A stretch of 64,000 nt of DNA, taken from assembly GCA_963850535.1 (NCBI GenBank), contig CAWKMC010000020.1, positions 186,001 through 250,000 of the forward strand, in the 5' to 3' direction. Shown here piece by piece: positions 1 to 8,758 of this stretch (the stretch's first letter is position 1; each line of letters begins with the position of its first letter). The translations under genes were made by a program, and so were the position numbers. The notes under the pieces were generated by a model. That model was not told where the DNA came from. It saw nothing but the letters and a program-made list of their open reading frames with translations, and did not search any database. Source of the DNA: JAMXLO01 sp963850535 (GTDB lineage: Bacteria > Pseudomonadota > Alphaproteobacteria > Acetobacterales > Acetobacteraceae).

Positions 1-1041
1 TTGATTGGCGGTCAGCCTAACGTTGAGCCCTGGCTCCTGGTGCAAGGCGGTCGCACCACCACGCTCAAAACCCGGATGCTCGCCGCTGGTCAGCAGCTGC
101 TGCGCGCCGATCGCGAGGAGACCTCGCCGATCCAGCCTCGGCTCGGGGAGCGGCTCCTGAGGATCGCCCGCGACGCGATGGCTGCGACCTCCGTCACGGT
201 GCTGTCGGACTTTCACAAAGGGCTGTTCGCCGGCGAATTGCCTGCCCAGTTGATCGGGGCTGCGCGTGAAGCGGGCCGCAAGGTCATCGTCGATCCGAAA
301 GGCCCCGACTACTCCCGCTATGCCGGCGCCGATTTCATCGTGCCGAACCGCAGCGACCTGGCCGAAGCGACCGGCATGCCGGTGCATTGCGAGGCGGCCA
401 TTGTCGCGGCGGCCACGGCGCTCCGCCAACGGCACGGATTCGGCGCGGTGCTGGTGACCCGCGGCAACGACGGCATGACCCTGTTGGACGACAACGGCGC
501 GCTGCATTTCCCGGCCGAGGCAGCCGAAGTGTACGACATTGCCGGTGCAGGAGACACGGCTGTGGCCGTGTTGGCCGCCGGCATCGCTGCACGCGTGGAC
601 CTGCCGGTGGCGGTGCGGCTCGCCAACATCGCTGCCGGTGTCGTCGTCGGGAAGATCGGGACTGCGGTGGCGCGCGAAGCGGACCTGATTGCGGCGCTGT
701 CGCCGCAGGGCGGTGCGCTGCGCAAGATCGTCTCGCGCGATGCCGCCGTCGAGCACGTGCAGCGCTGGCATCACAAGGGCTGGCGGGTGGGCTTCATTGC
801 TGGCGGTTTCGATCCGCTGCTGCCAGAGGATCTGCAACGCCTGGAGCAGGCACGCGAGGACTGCGATCGGCTGGTGGTTGGGCTGAAGTCGCCATTGGCG
901 GACGCAACGCAGCCTGAAGCGGCGCGCGCCGGCATGCTGGCCAGCCTGGCCAGCGTCGACCTGGTCACGGTGTACAGCGAGCCCGAGCCCGGCGCCCTGA
1001 TGGCTGCACTGCAACCCGACCTCGCGCTGGCGCAGGAATAA
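1..1041 (+). CDS. hldE: HldE-like heptose-7-phosphate kinase with degenerate nucleotidyltransferase domain (5' partial)
   Basis: The gene enters from the left edge, so its true start is outside the window. Residues 1-235 are the C-terminal two thirds of a PfkB/ribokinase-fold kinase; the anion-hole and catalytic base motif is AGAGDTA with Asp185. HldE phosphorylates D-glycero-D-manno-heptose 7-phosphate and then adenylylates it to ADP-heptose for LPS core synthesis in the cytoplasm. Residues about 245-346 resemble the second, cytidylyltransferase-fold domain. However, the family GxFDxLHxGH motif reads GGFDPLLPED (residues 268-277), so both His residues are lost, and the chain stops after ALMAALQPDLALAQE, before the usual KGGDY segment. 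The kinase looks active and the transferase looks dead. An alternative is a divergent sugar kinase with a vestigial tail. Confidence 0.72.
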   Translation: MIGGQPNVEPWLLVQGGRTTTLKTRMLAAGQQLLRADREETSPIQPRLGERLLRIARDAMAATSVTVLSDFHKGLFAGELPAQLIGAAREAGRKVIVDPKGPDYSRYAGADFIVPNRSDLAEATGMPVHCEAAIVAAATALRQRHGFGAVLVTRGNDGMTLLDDNGALHFPAEAAEVYDIAGAGDTAVAVLAAGIAARVDLPVAVRLANIAAGVVVGKIGTAVAREADLIAALSPQGGALRKIVSRDAAVEHVQRWHHKGWRVGFIAGGFDPLLPEDLQRLEQAREDCDRLVVGLKSPLADATQPEAARAGMLASLASVDLVTVYSEPEPGALMAALQPDLALAQE

Positions 1042-1145
1042 TCGACGGCTGCCAATGCGGCGCTGTGAAGCGCTTCAGAGCCGATGGGACTGTTCTTCGT
1101 CATTCTCCGCCCATGGGCAGAACGCCAGCGAGGAGGAGAGAGACA

Positions 1146-1415
1146 ATGAAGACCATGCTGTTTGCCGTCGGCGCCATGATGAGCCTGAGCGCATTCGGTG
1201 TGGCATACGCTGGCGAGGGCGAGGGTGTGGGCCCCAACAGTCAGTTCACCCAGGTGGCCGGTGTCGTGGCGCAGGCGCCTGCGCAGAACGTCCGGCCCGT
1301 CGCGATGGCGGGCACCGCTGCATCGCCGCAATACTTCTTTGCACGGTCGCATCGCGGCACTTGGCTGTTCCCTGCAGATGCAGACCGGCGGCGGCAACTG
1401 AGAGATCACCGCTGA
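1146..1415 (+). CDS. small exported protein, unknown function
   Basis: An 89-residue protein. The start ATG at 1146 is chosen because AGGAGGAGAG lies just upstream and because it begins a clear signal peptide (MKTMLFAVGAMMSLSAFG, then VAYAG as a cleavage region). The mature part is short, Gly/Ala/Pro-rich and ends in an Arg-rich tail (RRRQLRDHR). The tail does not match the rest in composition and could come from a frameshift. A strong hairpin terminator follows within 20 bases, so it is probably a single-gene transcript. I do not recognise a family. Confidence 0.55.
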   Translation: MKTMLFAVGAMMSLSAFGVAYAGEGEGVGPNSQFTQVAGVVAQAPAQNVRPVAMAGTAASPQYFFARSHRGTWLFPADADRRRQLRDHR

Positions 1416-1430
1416 ACAGGACTGCGATGT

Positions 1431-1462
1431 AAAGGCCGGCTGCGAAGCCGGCCTTTCTGCTT
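1431..1462 (+). terminator. Rho-independent-type terminator
   Basis: A perfect 11-bp stem (1431-1441 pairing with 1446-1456, AAAGGCCGGCT / AGCCGGCCTTT) with a four-base loop is followed by TCTGCTT. It lies directly after the small exported protein gene. Confidence 0.75.
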
Positions 1463-1544
1463 CAACAGCAACATGGACCAAGGGTCTCGGCAGGCCGAGC
1501 GCAGAATGTCGCCGCACACGTGCCAAGCGTGGTAGTCTTGTCGC

Positions 1545-3818
1545 GTGAGCGACGTTGGCAGCGGACTCGACCGCACCGGCAAGCCCGCGGGTAGCCGTCG
1601 GCTCATCGCTGTCGTTTACGCCGATATGGTTGGCTACAGCCGGCTCATCAGTCGTCGACGATGCCGGCACCCTGCGCCGCCTTCGCACCCTTCGGCGCGC
1701 GCTCATCGACCCCGCAATCCGCGATTACGGCGGCAGGGTGGTGCAGACCGGCGGAGATTCCCTGCTGATCGCGTTCGACAGCATCGACGGTGCAGTGCGG
1801 TGCGCTGTCAGGGTGCAGCAACAGGTGCCGGTCTATGACGGTGACCAACCGTCCGACCGCCGCATTCGCTTTCGCGTCGGCATCGACATGGGCGACGCGA
1901 TCCCAGACGGCACCGACCTCCACGGCGATGCCGTGAATATTGCCGCCAGGCTGGAGGCGGCCAGTCCCGTGGGCGGCATCTGTGCTTCGCGCTCAGTTCG
2001 CGATTATGTGCATGGGCGGCTTGATCTGCCTTTTGAGCCAATCGGCGAGTTGCGACTGAAGAACATCGGCCGGCCGGTTGAGGCATTCCTGCTGCGGCAC
2101 GGCTCAGGTGCCGAAGCTAGCCAAGTCACGCGATTAGCCTCGGCACCGCCAATCTCGGGCTGTCCAAGCGCCACAGCTGTCACTGGTCGTATTGCCATTC
2201 AACAACCTCGGCGCAGAGGCATCGAGGACGACATGGTCGATGGCATCACCGAGGACCTGACCACTGATCTCTCGCGTGACCGAATTCCTGGTGATCGCCC
2301 TCAACTCTGCGTTCACCTACAAAGGCAAGCCTGTCGACATCAAACGGGTCGGTCAGGAGCTCGGCGTCCGTTATGCGGTGGAGGGCAGTGTGCGCAAGCG
2401 TCGGGGCACGGTTGCGCGTCACCGTGCAGCTCGTCTCAACGGAGACCGGCACGCATCTTTGGGCAGAGCGGTTCGATGTCTGACGCGACGGGATAGGCTA
2501 TGACGTGTGGACGACATCGTCCGTCAGATTTCCTGGATCGTTGGGCGTCCGCATCTCGAACCGAAGTGCACGCGATGCACGCGAGCGGCCGAGCAATCCC
2601 GCTGTCGCCGACATCCTGTTGCGAGCCCGCTCGGTGGAGAACCGGCCGGAGACCCGCAACGGCAGGCCCAGCTAATGCCACTGTACGAGCGTGCAATAGA
2701 ACTCGACCCGAACTCCGCCGGAGCGTTGGTCGGGCTTGGCGGAAGCGTTCTCGATAACATCACTCCTACGAGGACCCGGCTACACCCGAGAAATTCCGCC
2801 GCGCGGAGGAGCTGCTCAAACGGGCGGAGCTACTGCGTCCTGAAGCCATCCAAGTGATGTGGCCCAGAGTGTATCTGCTGGGGAAGCTGGATCGCTGCTC
2901 CGAGGTGTGCGGCCGCACAGCGAGCATCGAGATCCATCCGATAGCTGGGCGGCCCCCGTCAATGGCGGGGGATCTGCCTGACGCGGACAGGAAGGCCGAC
3001 TGAAGCGATTCCCGCTATTCGAACAGGCCATTCGCATTGTCCACGCAATCCCAATATCTGCACCCGATATCCTTCATGGGCTGCCCGATGTTTTACCTGG
3101 GGCGCTATGACGAAGCTATCACGTGGTGCAGAGGTCGCTCGCAGCCAACCCGGCAACAGCGCGCGGGATCGCAGTGATACCTACGCTGCGATGGCAGCTG
3201 CGCAGGCCCTCGCTGGCCATATGGAGGAAGCGCGCAGAGCACGAGTGAGGCGACCCGGTCCGGCCAACGACTAACGGTCCGCGGATTTACCAGTCCGCAT
3301 TACCAAAGAGCGGTTGCAGTCGCGCAGACCGCCCGGGTACGCGAGGGATATGCGACTCGCTGGCATTCGCGACCACGCCGACGAGGAGCCATTTGGGGTT
3401 CCAGCAGATGACATCCTGCACACGAACTACGAGGCGCCGACGCCGAAGACTGCACCGGCTGTGCGGACGATCGGACCCAGACCTCGTAGCCCTGAAGGAA
3501 CAGCGTCAGCCCCTGATATTGGACACGACACCCTGGGGCCTCTCCGTCCCAAGTGCGGTAGGGCTACGGGCCGGTATGGGTGGCACGTGTCAGACCAGTA
3601 CCAAAGCCACTCGGCCACAAAATACTGCAGTTGACTGGGAGGAACTGAACAGTCCAATCGTAACCATGGGCTGCAACGCCGAGAGGTACCAGGGTCGCAA
3701 TCTCGCCCTTCGGCTCGTCGCACTCGGCTACACAAACGTCTATTGGTATCGAGGTGGCCGTGAGGCGTGGGAGGTCGCTGGCCTGCCAGAAGCACAGGTG
3801 GACACCCAGGACTGGTAG
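1545..3818 (+). pseudogene. adenylate/guanylate cyclase-TPR-rhodanese gene, copy 1 (heavily degraded)
   Basis: It begins at GTG 1545. The cyclase domain is recognisable: YADMVGYSRLI, then after an extra base near 1652 the frame resumes with VQTGGDSLLIAF, HGDAVNIAARLE and the end of the domain. The membrane segment is missing relative to copy 3. The TolB-like part is scattered over several frames (LPFNNL near 2195, SAFTYKGKPVDIKRVGQELG near 2310), and only fragments of the TPR region survive. The rhodanese-like end (3393-3818) is readable and keeps a Cys in its loop (TMGCNAERYQGRN), unlike copies 2 and 3. At least five reading-frame changes and internal deletions make it a true pseudogene rather than a sequencing slip. 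Confidence 0.85.
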
Positions 3819-3851
3819 TTTTCGATCCGGGCGCCGTGCTATGTGTATTCC

Positions 3852-6284
3852 GTGAGCGAGATTGGCAGCGGGCTCGACCTCGCCGGCAAGGCCGCGGGCG
3901 GCCGCAGGCTGATCGCCATCGTGTATGCCGACATGGTCGGTTACAGCCGTCTAATTGGCCTCGATGATTCCGGCACATTGCGGCGTCTGCGCACACTGCG
4001 GCGCGCGCTGATCGACCCGGCGATCCGGGAGTGCGGCGGAAGAGTGGTGCAGACCGGCGGCGACTTGCTGTTGATCGCGTTCGACAGCATCGATGGCGCG
4101 GTGCGATGTGCGGTCAAGGTGCAGCAGCAGGTTCGGGTGTACGACGGCGACCAGCCGCCGGATCGGCGCATCCGCTTCCGAATAGGCATCAACATCGGTG
4201 ATGTGATTCCAGATGGCACGAACCTGCATGGCGATGGCGTCAACATCGCTGCACGGCTCGAAGCGGCATGTCCTGTCGGCGGAATCTGCGTATCGCGCAG
4301 TGTTCGCGATCACGTGCACGGTCGGCTCGACCTCGTGTTCGAATCCGATCGGCGAGCTGACGCTGAAGAACATATCGCGGCCGGTAGAGGCGTTCGTACT
4401 GCGACTCGATCCGGGCGCAATCGCGCACCCGCTGGCCTCGGTCACCCCGCGTCCTTGGAGTCGCTCGCTCAAGTTGTCGTTGGCGGGCGGCATGCTGCTC
4501 ATTGCGGCGAGCGGTGCTGCCTGGTGGTGGCTGCACACAAGGACAATTCAGATCGCCACGACCTCTCCCGCACGTGACAGATCACGCCGACGCATCTCTG
4601 AGCGCCAGCCTTTCGAAGGCTCCTCGGTTGTCCATCGTCGTGCTGCCGTTCGCCAACCTCAGCGGGGATCCTAAAGACAATTACTTGGCCGAAGGAATCA
4701 CGGAAGATGTGACGACAGATCTTTCGCGCGTGCCCGGGATGTTCGTTATCGCCCGCGAATCCGCCTACACCTATCAGGGCAAGTCAACTGACGTGCGGAA
4801 GATCGGCGAGCAGCTTGGTGTTCGCTACGTGCTGGAAGGCAGCGTGCGCAGGCTTACCGATGGGCTGCGAGTGAACAGCCAACTGGTGGCCACGGAAACC
4901 GGGGCGCATCTCTGGGCGGACCGATTTGACAGGAAATCGGCCGATCTCAGTGCCGGTCAGGAGGAAATCGTCGATCGCATAGGCAAAACGCTCAATGTGG
5001 CGTTATCGGATCTTGAGAGCGCTCGCAGCAAGCGGGAACGACCGACAAATCCGGATGCCTTCGACCTCATTCTTCGAGCCCGGTCACTGGGACTCCATCC
5101 GATGGGTCCGGAAGAACACGCGGAACGAACCACGCTGTATCAGCAAGCATTGCAACTCGATCCAAAATCCATCTTGGCGATGACCGGCCTCGCCTATGAG
5201 CTTGAATATCTGCAGGCCTATTCGGGCCAAGGCGACCCTGAGCGCGCCGCCAAGCTTCTGAACGAAGCGGCGGCAATTGATCCCAACGATCCTTATGTCC
5301 TGGGTGCATCTGCCTTTTCGCTTTACAGTCGCGCCAGATTTGCCGAGGCCATCTCCACGTATCAGCGCCTCCTCAGCGAATATCCAAATGCCTACGACGC
5401 GCACTACATGATTGGGAATTGCCTGATCTGGGCGGGCCGGCCTGAAGAAGCGATTCCGAGGATCGAGACGGCCATGCGGCTCGACCCGCGGAGCCCCTGG
5501 AACTACGACAAATACAGCGCCATGAGCATCGCGCTGCTGATGCTTGAGCGGTACAAGATTCAATCGGATGGACAGAACGAGCGCTGGCCACAATCCGGAC
5601 CACACAAGTCGTGCCTCGCGCTTTCTACTTCCTCCGCCTGACCGCAGCCTACGCGCAGCTTGGCCGGCTTGAGGAGGCGCACCGAGCGCTTGCTGAGGCC
5701 AACCGGCTTTGGCCTTACGATACGGTACGGAGCCACGCTCCCCCCGATCCATTCAACCGTATGGTAGCCGAGCGGTTCGAGCGCTATCAGGCTGCGCTGC
5801 GCATCGCCGGTCATCGCGACCATGCGGAGGAGGATGCCGATTTTGGCGTGCCCGCCGATGACACATTGCGGGAGGCCTACCCTGGACTGACACCGACGAC
5901 CGTGCCCGGTGCTATAACAATGCACACCGCCGAGCTGCCACAGGTGATAGACATGAGAAGAAGCCGATTATCATCGATACGTTGTCTTATACATGGGGTG
6001 TTTCGATTCCTGGGGCGATCGGCTTGAATAATGCCGGGCACGGCGGCAGCGCCTCCGACGCAATCCAGAACCGATTGCGCAAGGAAATGCGGCGTTAACC
6101 AACGGCGACCACGATAAGCCGATCATTGCGGTAGGGTGGAACTCCGAAAGGTTCGACGGGCATAACCTCGCACTGCGGCTGGTCGCACTTGGCTATACGC
6201 ATGTTTATTGGTATCGAGGCGGCCGCGAGGCATGGGAGGTCGCCGGGCTGCCGGAAACCCAGGTCGAATACGCGGGACTGGTAG
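3852..6284 (+). pseudogene. adenylate/guanylate cyclase-TPR-rhodanese gene, copy 2 (frameshifted)
   Basis: It is homologous to copy 3 over its whole length. The start is GTG 3852. The cyclase domain is open from 3852 to about 4345 (YADMVGYSRLI; VQTGGDLLLIAF; HGDGVNIAARLE). The frame then shifts into the end of the domain and the single membrane segment (LAGGMLLIAASGAAWWWLH, near 4480-4535). It shifts again before the TolB-like part (RLSIVVLPFANLSGDPKDN, 4630 on), which stays open with the TPRs to about 5600. A further shift leads to 5611-6027, and the rhodanese-like end lies in other frames up to TAG 6284 (VGWNSERFDGHNLALR). Compared with copy 1 the damage is light, so loss is probably recent. 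If sequencing error is common here, some shifts may not be real. Confidence 0.8.
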
Positions 6285-6318
6285 TTTTCGATCCCGGGCC
6301 TGTGCTAAGGCGGAGATC

Positions 6319-8748
6319 GTGAGCGAGACTGGCAACGAGCTCGACCTCGCCGGCAAGGCCGCGGGTGGCCGTAGGCTGATCGCGATAGTGTACGCCGACA
6401 TGGTCGGTTATAGCCGTCTGATTGGTCTTGATGACGCCGGCACATTGCGGCGCTTGCGGACGCTGCGGCGGGCTCTGATTGATCCGACGATCCGGGAGTG
6501 CGGCGGAAGAGTGGTGCAGACTGGCGGTGACTCGCTGCTGATAGCGTTCGACAGCATCGACGGCGCGGTGCGATGCGCGGTGAAGGTGCAGCAGCAGGTT
6601 CCGGTGTATGATGGCGATCAGTTGCCGGACCGACGCATTCGGTTCCGGATCGGCATCAACATTGGCGACGTAATATCGGATGATACGGACCTGCATGGTG
6701 ATGGCGTTAACATCGCCGCCCGTCTGCAGGCGGAGTGTCCCGCGGGAGGCATCTGCGTCTCGCGGAGCGTGCGCGACCACGTGCATGGGCGTTTGGATCT
6801 GTCCTTCACACCAATCGGGCCGCTGGCGCTGAGGAACATTGCGCGCCCGGTAGAGGCGTTTGTGTTGCGGCTTGGTCCGACAGCGGACGCGTCGGCGCCT
6901 GGTGCAGAGCGCAATCGACCAAGCCGCATGGGCACTCTGCTGCTGGCTGCCGCAATAGTCGTGTTGTTAGGAGGGGCTGGCGGTGCGGCATGGTGGCTCC
7001 GTCGCACCCCAGTCGCGGATTTAGTGCCCGCCGTTGCGTCAACCGCGGCCGCGCCGATCGACATCGGCCTGGCCAAGGCACCGCGTCTATCGATCGTCGT
7101 TCTGCCATTCCAGAACCTGAGCGGCGATCCCAAGGACGATTACCTGGTCGAGGGCATCACCGAAGATATCACCACCGATCTTTCCCGCGTGCCGGGGATG
7201 TTCGTGATCGCGCGCGAATCCGCCTACACATATCAGGGCAAGGCCGTCGACGTCCGGAAGATCGGTGAGGAACTCGGCGTGCGCTATGTGCTGGAGGGGA
7301 GTGTGCGGAAGCTTGGCGATGCGCTGCGCGTGAATGCGCAGCTCATCGCCACGGAGACCGGGGCGCATCTTTGGGCCGACCGCTTCGATCAAAAGCTGGA
7401 CGATCTGAGCATCGGCCAGGAGGCGATTGTCGATCGAATTGGCCATGCTTTGAACGTGCAGCTTACCGACTTGGAAACCGCCCGCAGTAAGCGAGAACGG
7501 CCAACCAATCCGGACGCATTCGACCTCATTTTGCGAGCGCGGGCTCTCGAGCTACGTCCCATCGGTCCTGACGAGCATGCGGAACGCCAGACGTTGCTCG
7601 AGCAGGCACTCCGACTCGACCCCAATTCGATATATGCGATGACGCAGCTTGCCTATGAATTGGTCCGCTGGCAGAACCTTGGAATAGCGGGTCAAGGCGA
7701 ACATGAGCGCGCAGAGCAACTCCTCGCAAACGCTGCTGCCCTCGATCCGAATGATGAGCGCGTGCTGCAGGGCAAAGCCCTGCTGCTTCTCACCTCCGGT
7801 CGCTACACGGAAGCAATCTCGGCATCTCAGCGCCTGCTGAACGAGTCCCCGAATGCTTATCCCGCCTACCACCTGATGGCGAGTTCCCTCCTCTTCCTGG
7901 GGCGCTTCGACGAAGCGATTCCGATGCTGGAGACGGCGATCAGGCGCGATCCGCGAAGTGCACGGAACTATGATCTATACGCACAGATGGCTCTTGCGCT
8001 GCAAAATCTTGGGCGGTTGCAGGAATCGATCGTCTGGAACCAACGTGCCTTGGCCGCAGCTCCGAGTAGCTACACAAGCATGAGGGCGCAGTACAATCTC
8101 CGCATCGCTGCAGCCTTCGCCCGCCTCGGGAGTTTTCGAGAGGCGCATCGCGCGATCGTCGAGGCAAACCGTACCTGGCCGTATGATACAATCCGGAGCC
8201 ACTCGCCAGGCAACCCTGCGAAGCCGGTGTGGGTGAGAGTGGTCGAGACTTATCAGTTGGAGTTACGTGCCGCTGGGCACCGCGACCACGCGGACGAGGA
8301 TGCCGATTTCGGCGTGCCCGCGGATAGCGACCTGCGTCAGGACTACGCCGGCTGGACGCCTACGCTCGTGCCAAGTGCCAGGACTATCCGCACTGCGGAG
8401 CTAAAAGAATTTCTGGATGAACGAAAGCCGATCGTCATCGATCCGCTGCTGTATTTTTGGGGCCGCTCCATTCCCGGTGCGATCGGCTTGGAGAACGCGG
8501 GCCACGGCGGCAACACGTCCGACGCAGTGCAAGACCGGCTGCGCAAGAAGATGCAGTTGCTGACCAAGGGTGACTTGGCACTGCCGATCGTCGCGGTCGG
8601 CTGGAACTCCGAGCGATTCGACGGCTATAATCTCGCGCTGCGGCTGATCGCTCTCGGCTATACAAACGTCACTTGGTATCGCGGCGGCCGCGAGGCATGG
8701 GAAGTCGCCGGCCTCCCGGAAACACAGGTCGACGTGCAGGATTGGTAG
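6319..8748 (+). CDS. class III adenylate/guanylate cyclase with TolB-like, TPR and rhodanese-like domains (intact copy)
   Basis: An 809-residue protein. GTG 6319 is chosen by homology with the starts of the two upstream copies; GGAG lies a few bases before it. Domain order: class III cyclase (about 18-185; metal Asp27 in YADMVGYS and Asp71 in TGGDSLLIAF, 44 apart as in the family; Asn131 and Arg135 in VNIAARL), one membrane helix (about 205-226), a FlgO/TolB-like domain (about 250-370; SIVVLPFQNLSGD), TPR repeats (about 390-650) and a C-terminal rhodanese-like domain (about 690-809; GYTNVTWYRGGREAW). The cyclase should face the cytoplasm and make cAMP or cGMP; the rest may sense or bind partners across the membrane. 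The rhodanese loop reads AVGWNSERFDGYN, with no Cys, so sulfur transfer is unlikely. Class assignment is firm; the signal sensed is unknown. Confidence 0.88.
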   Translation: MSETGNELDLAGKAAGGRRLIAIVYADMVGYSRLIGLDDAGTLRRLRTLRRALIDPTIRECGGRVVQTGGDSLLIAFDSIDGAVRCAVKVQQQVPVYDGDQLPDRRIRFRIGINIGDVISDDTDLHGDGVNIAARLQAECPAGGICVSRSVRDHVHGRLDLSFTPIGPLALRNIARPVEAFVLRLGPTADASAPGAERNRPSRMGTLLLAAAIVVLLGGAGGAAWWLRRTPVADLVPAVASTAAAPIDIGLAKAPRLSIVVLPFQNLSGDPKDDYLVEGITEDITTDLSRVPGMFVIARESAYTYQGKAVDVRKIGEELGVRYVLEGSVRKLGDALRVNAQLIATETGAHLWADRFDQKLDDLSIGQEAIVDRIGHALNVQLTDLETARSKRERPTNPDAFDLILRARALELRPIGPDEHAERQTLLEQALRLDPNSIYAMTQLAYELVRWQNLGIAGQGEHERAEQLLANAAALDPNDERVLQGKALLLLTSGRYTEAISASQRLLNESPNAYPAYHLMASSLLFLGRFDEAIPMLETAIRRDPRSARNYDLYAQMALALQNLGRLQESIVWNQRALAAAPSSYTSMRAQYNLRIAAAFARLGSFREAHRAIVEANRTWPYDTIRSHSPGNPAKPVWVRVVETYQLELRAAGHRDHADEDADFGVPADSDLRQDYAGWTPTLVPSARTIRTAELKEFLDERKPIVIDPLLYFWGRSIPGAIGLENAGHGGNTSDAVQDRLRKKMQLLTKGDLALPIVAVGWNSERFDGYNLALRLIALGYTNVTWYRGGREAWEVAGLPETQVDVQDW

Positions 8749-8758
8749 ACGACGGCAG

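Larger units (their letters stand above)
1545..8748 (+). repeat. three tandem copies of a 2.4-kb cyclase/TolB-like/TPR/rhodanese gene
   Basis: Units begin at GTG 1545, 3852 and 6319 with near-identical openings (GTGAGCGA then a Gly-Ser/Asn-rich start) and end at 3818, 6284 and 8748 with the shared ending REAWEVAGLP. The spacers after units 1 and 2 are also alike (TAGTTTTCGATC followed by a GC-rich run), showing that the duplicated segment included the intergenic sequence. Unit 1 is the most damaged, unit 2 has a handful of shifts and unit 3 is open throughout. Confidence 0.9.

Noticed and set aside
4502..5641. Open middle part of cyclase copy 2 as a separate TolB-like/TPR gene
   Set aside because: It has no ribosome site or signal at its start, and homology with copy 3 continues on both sides in other frames.
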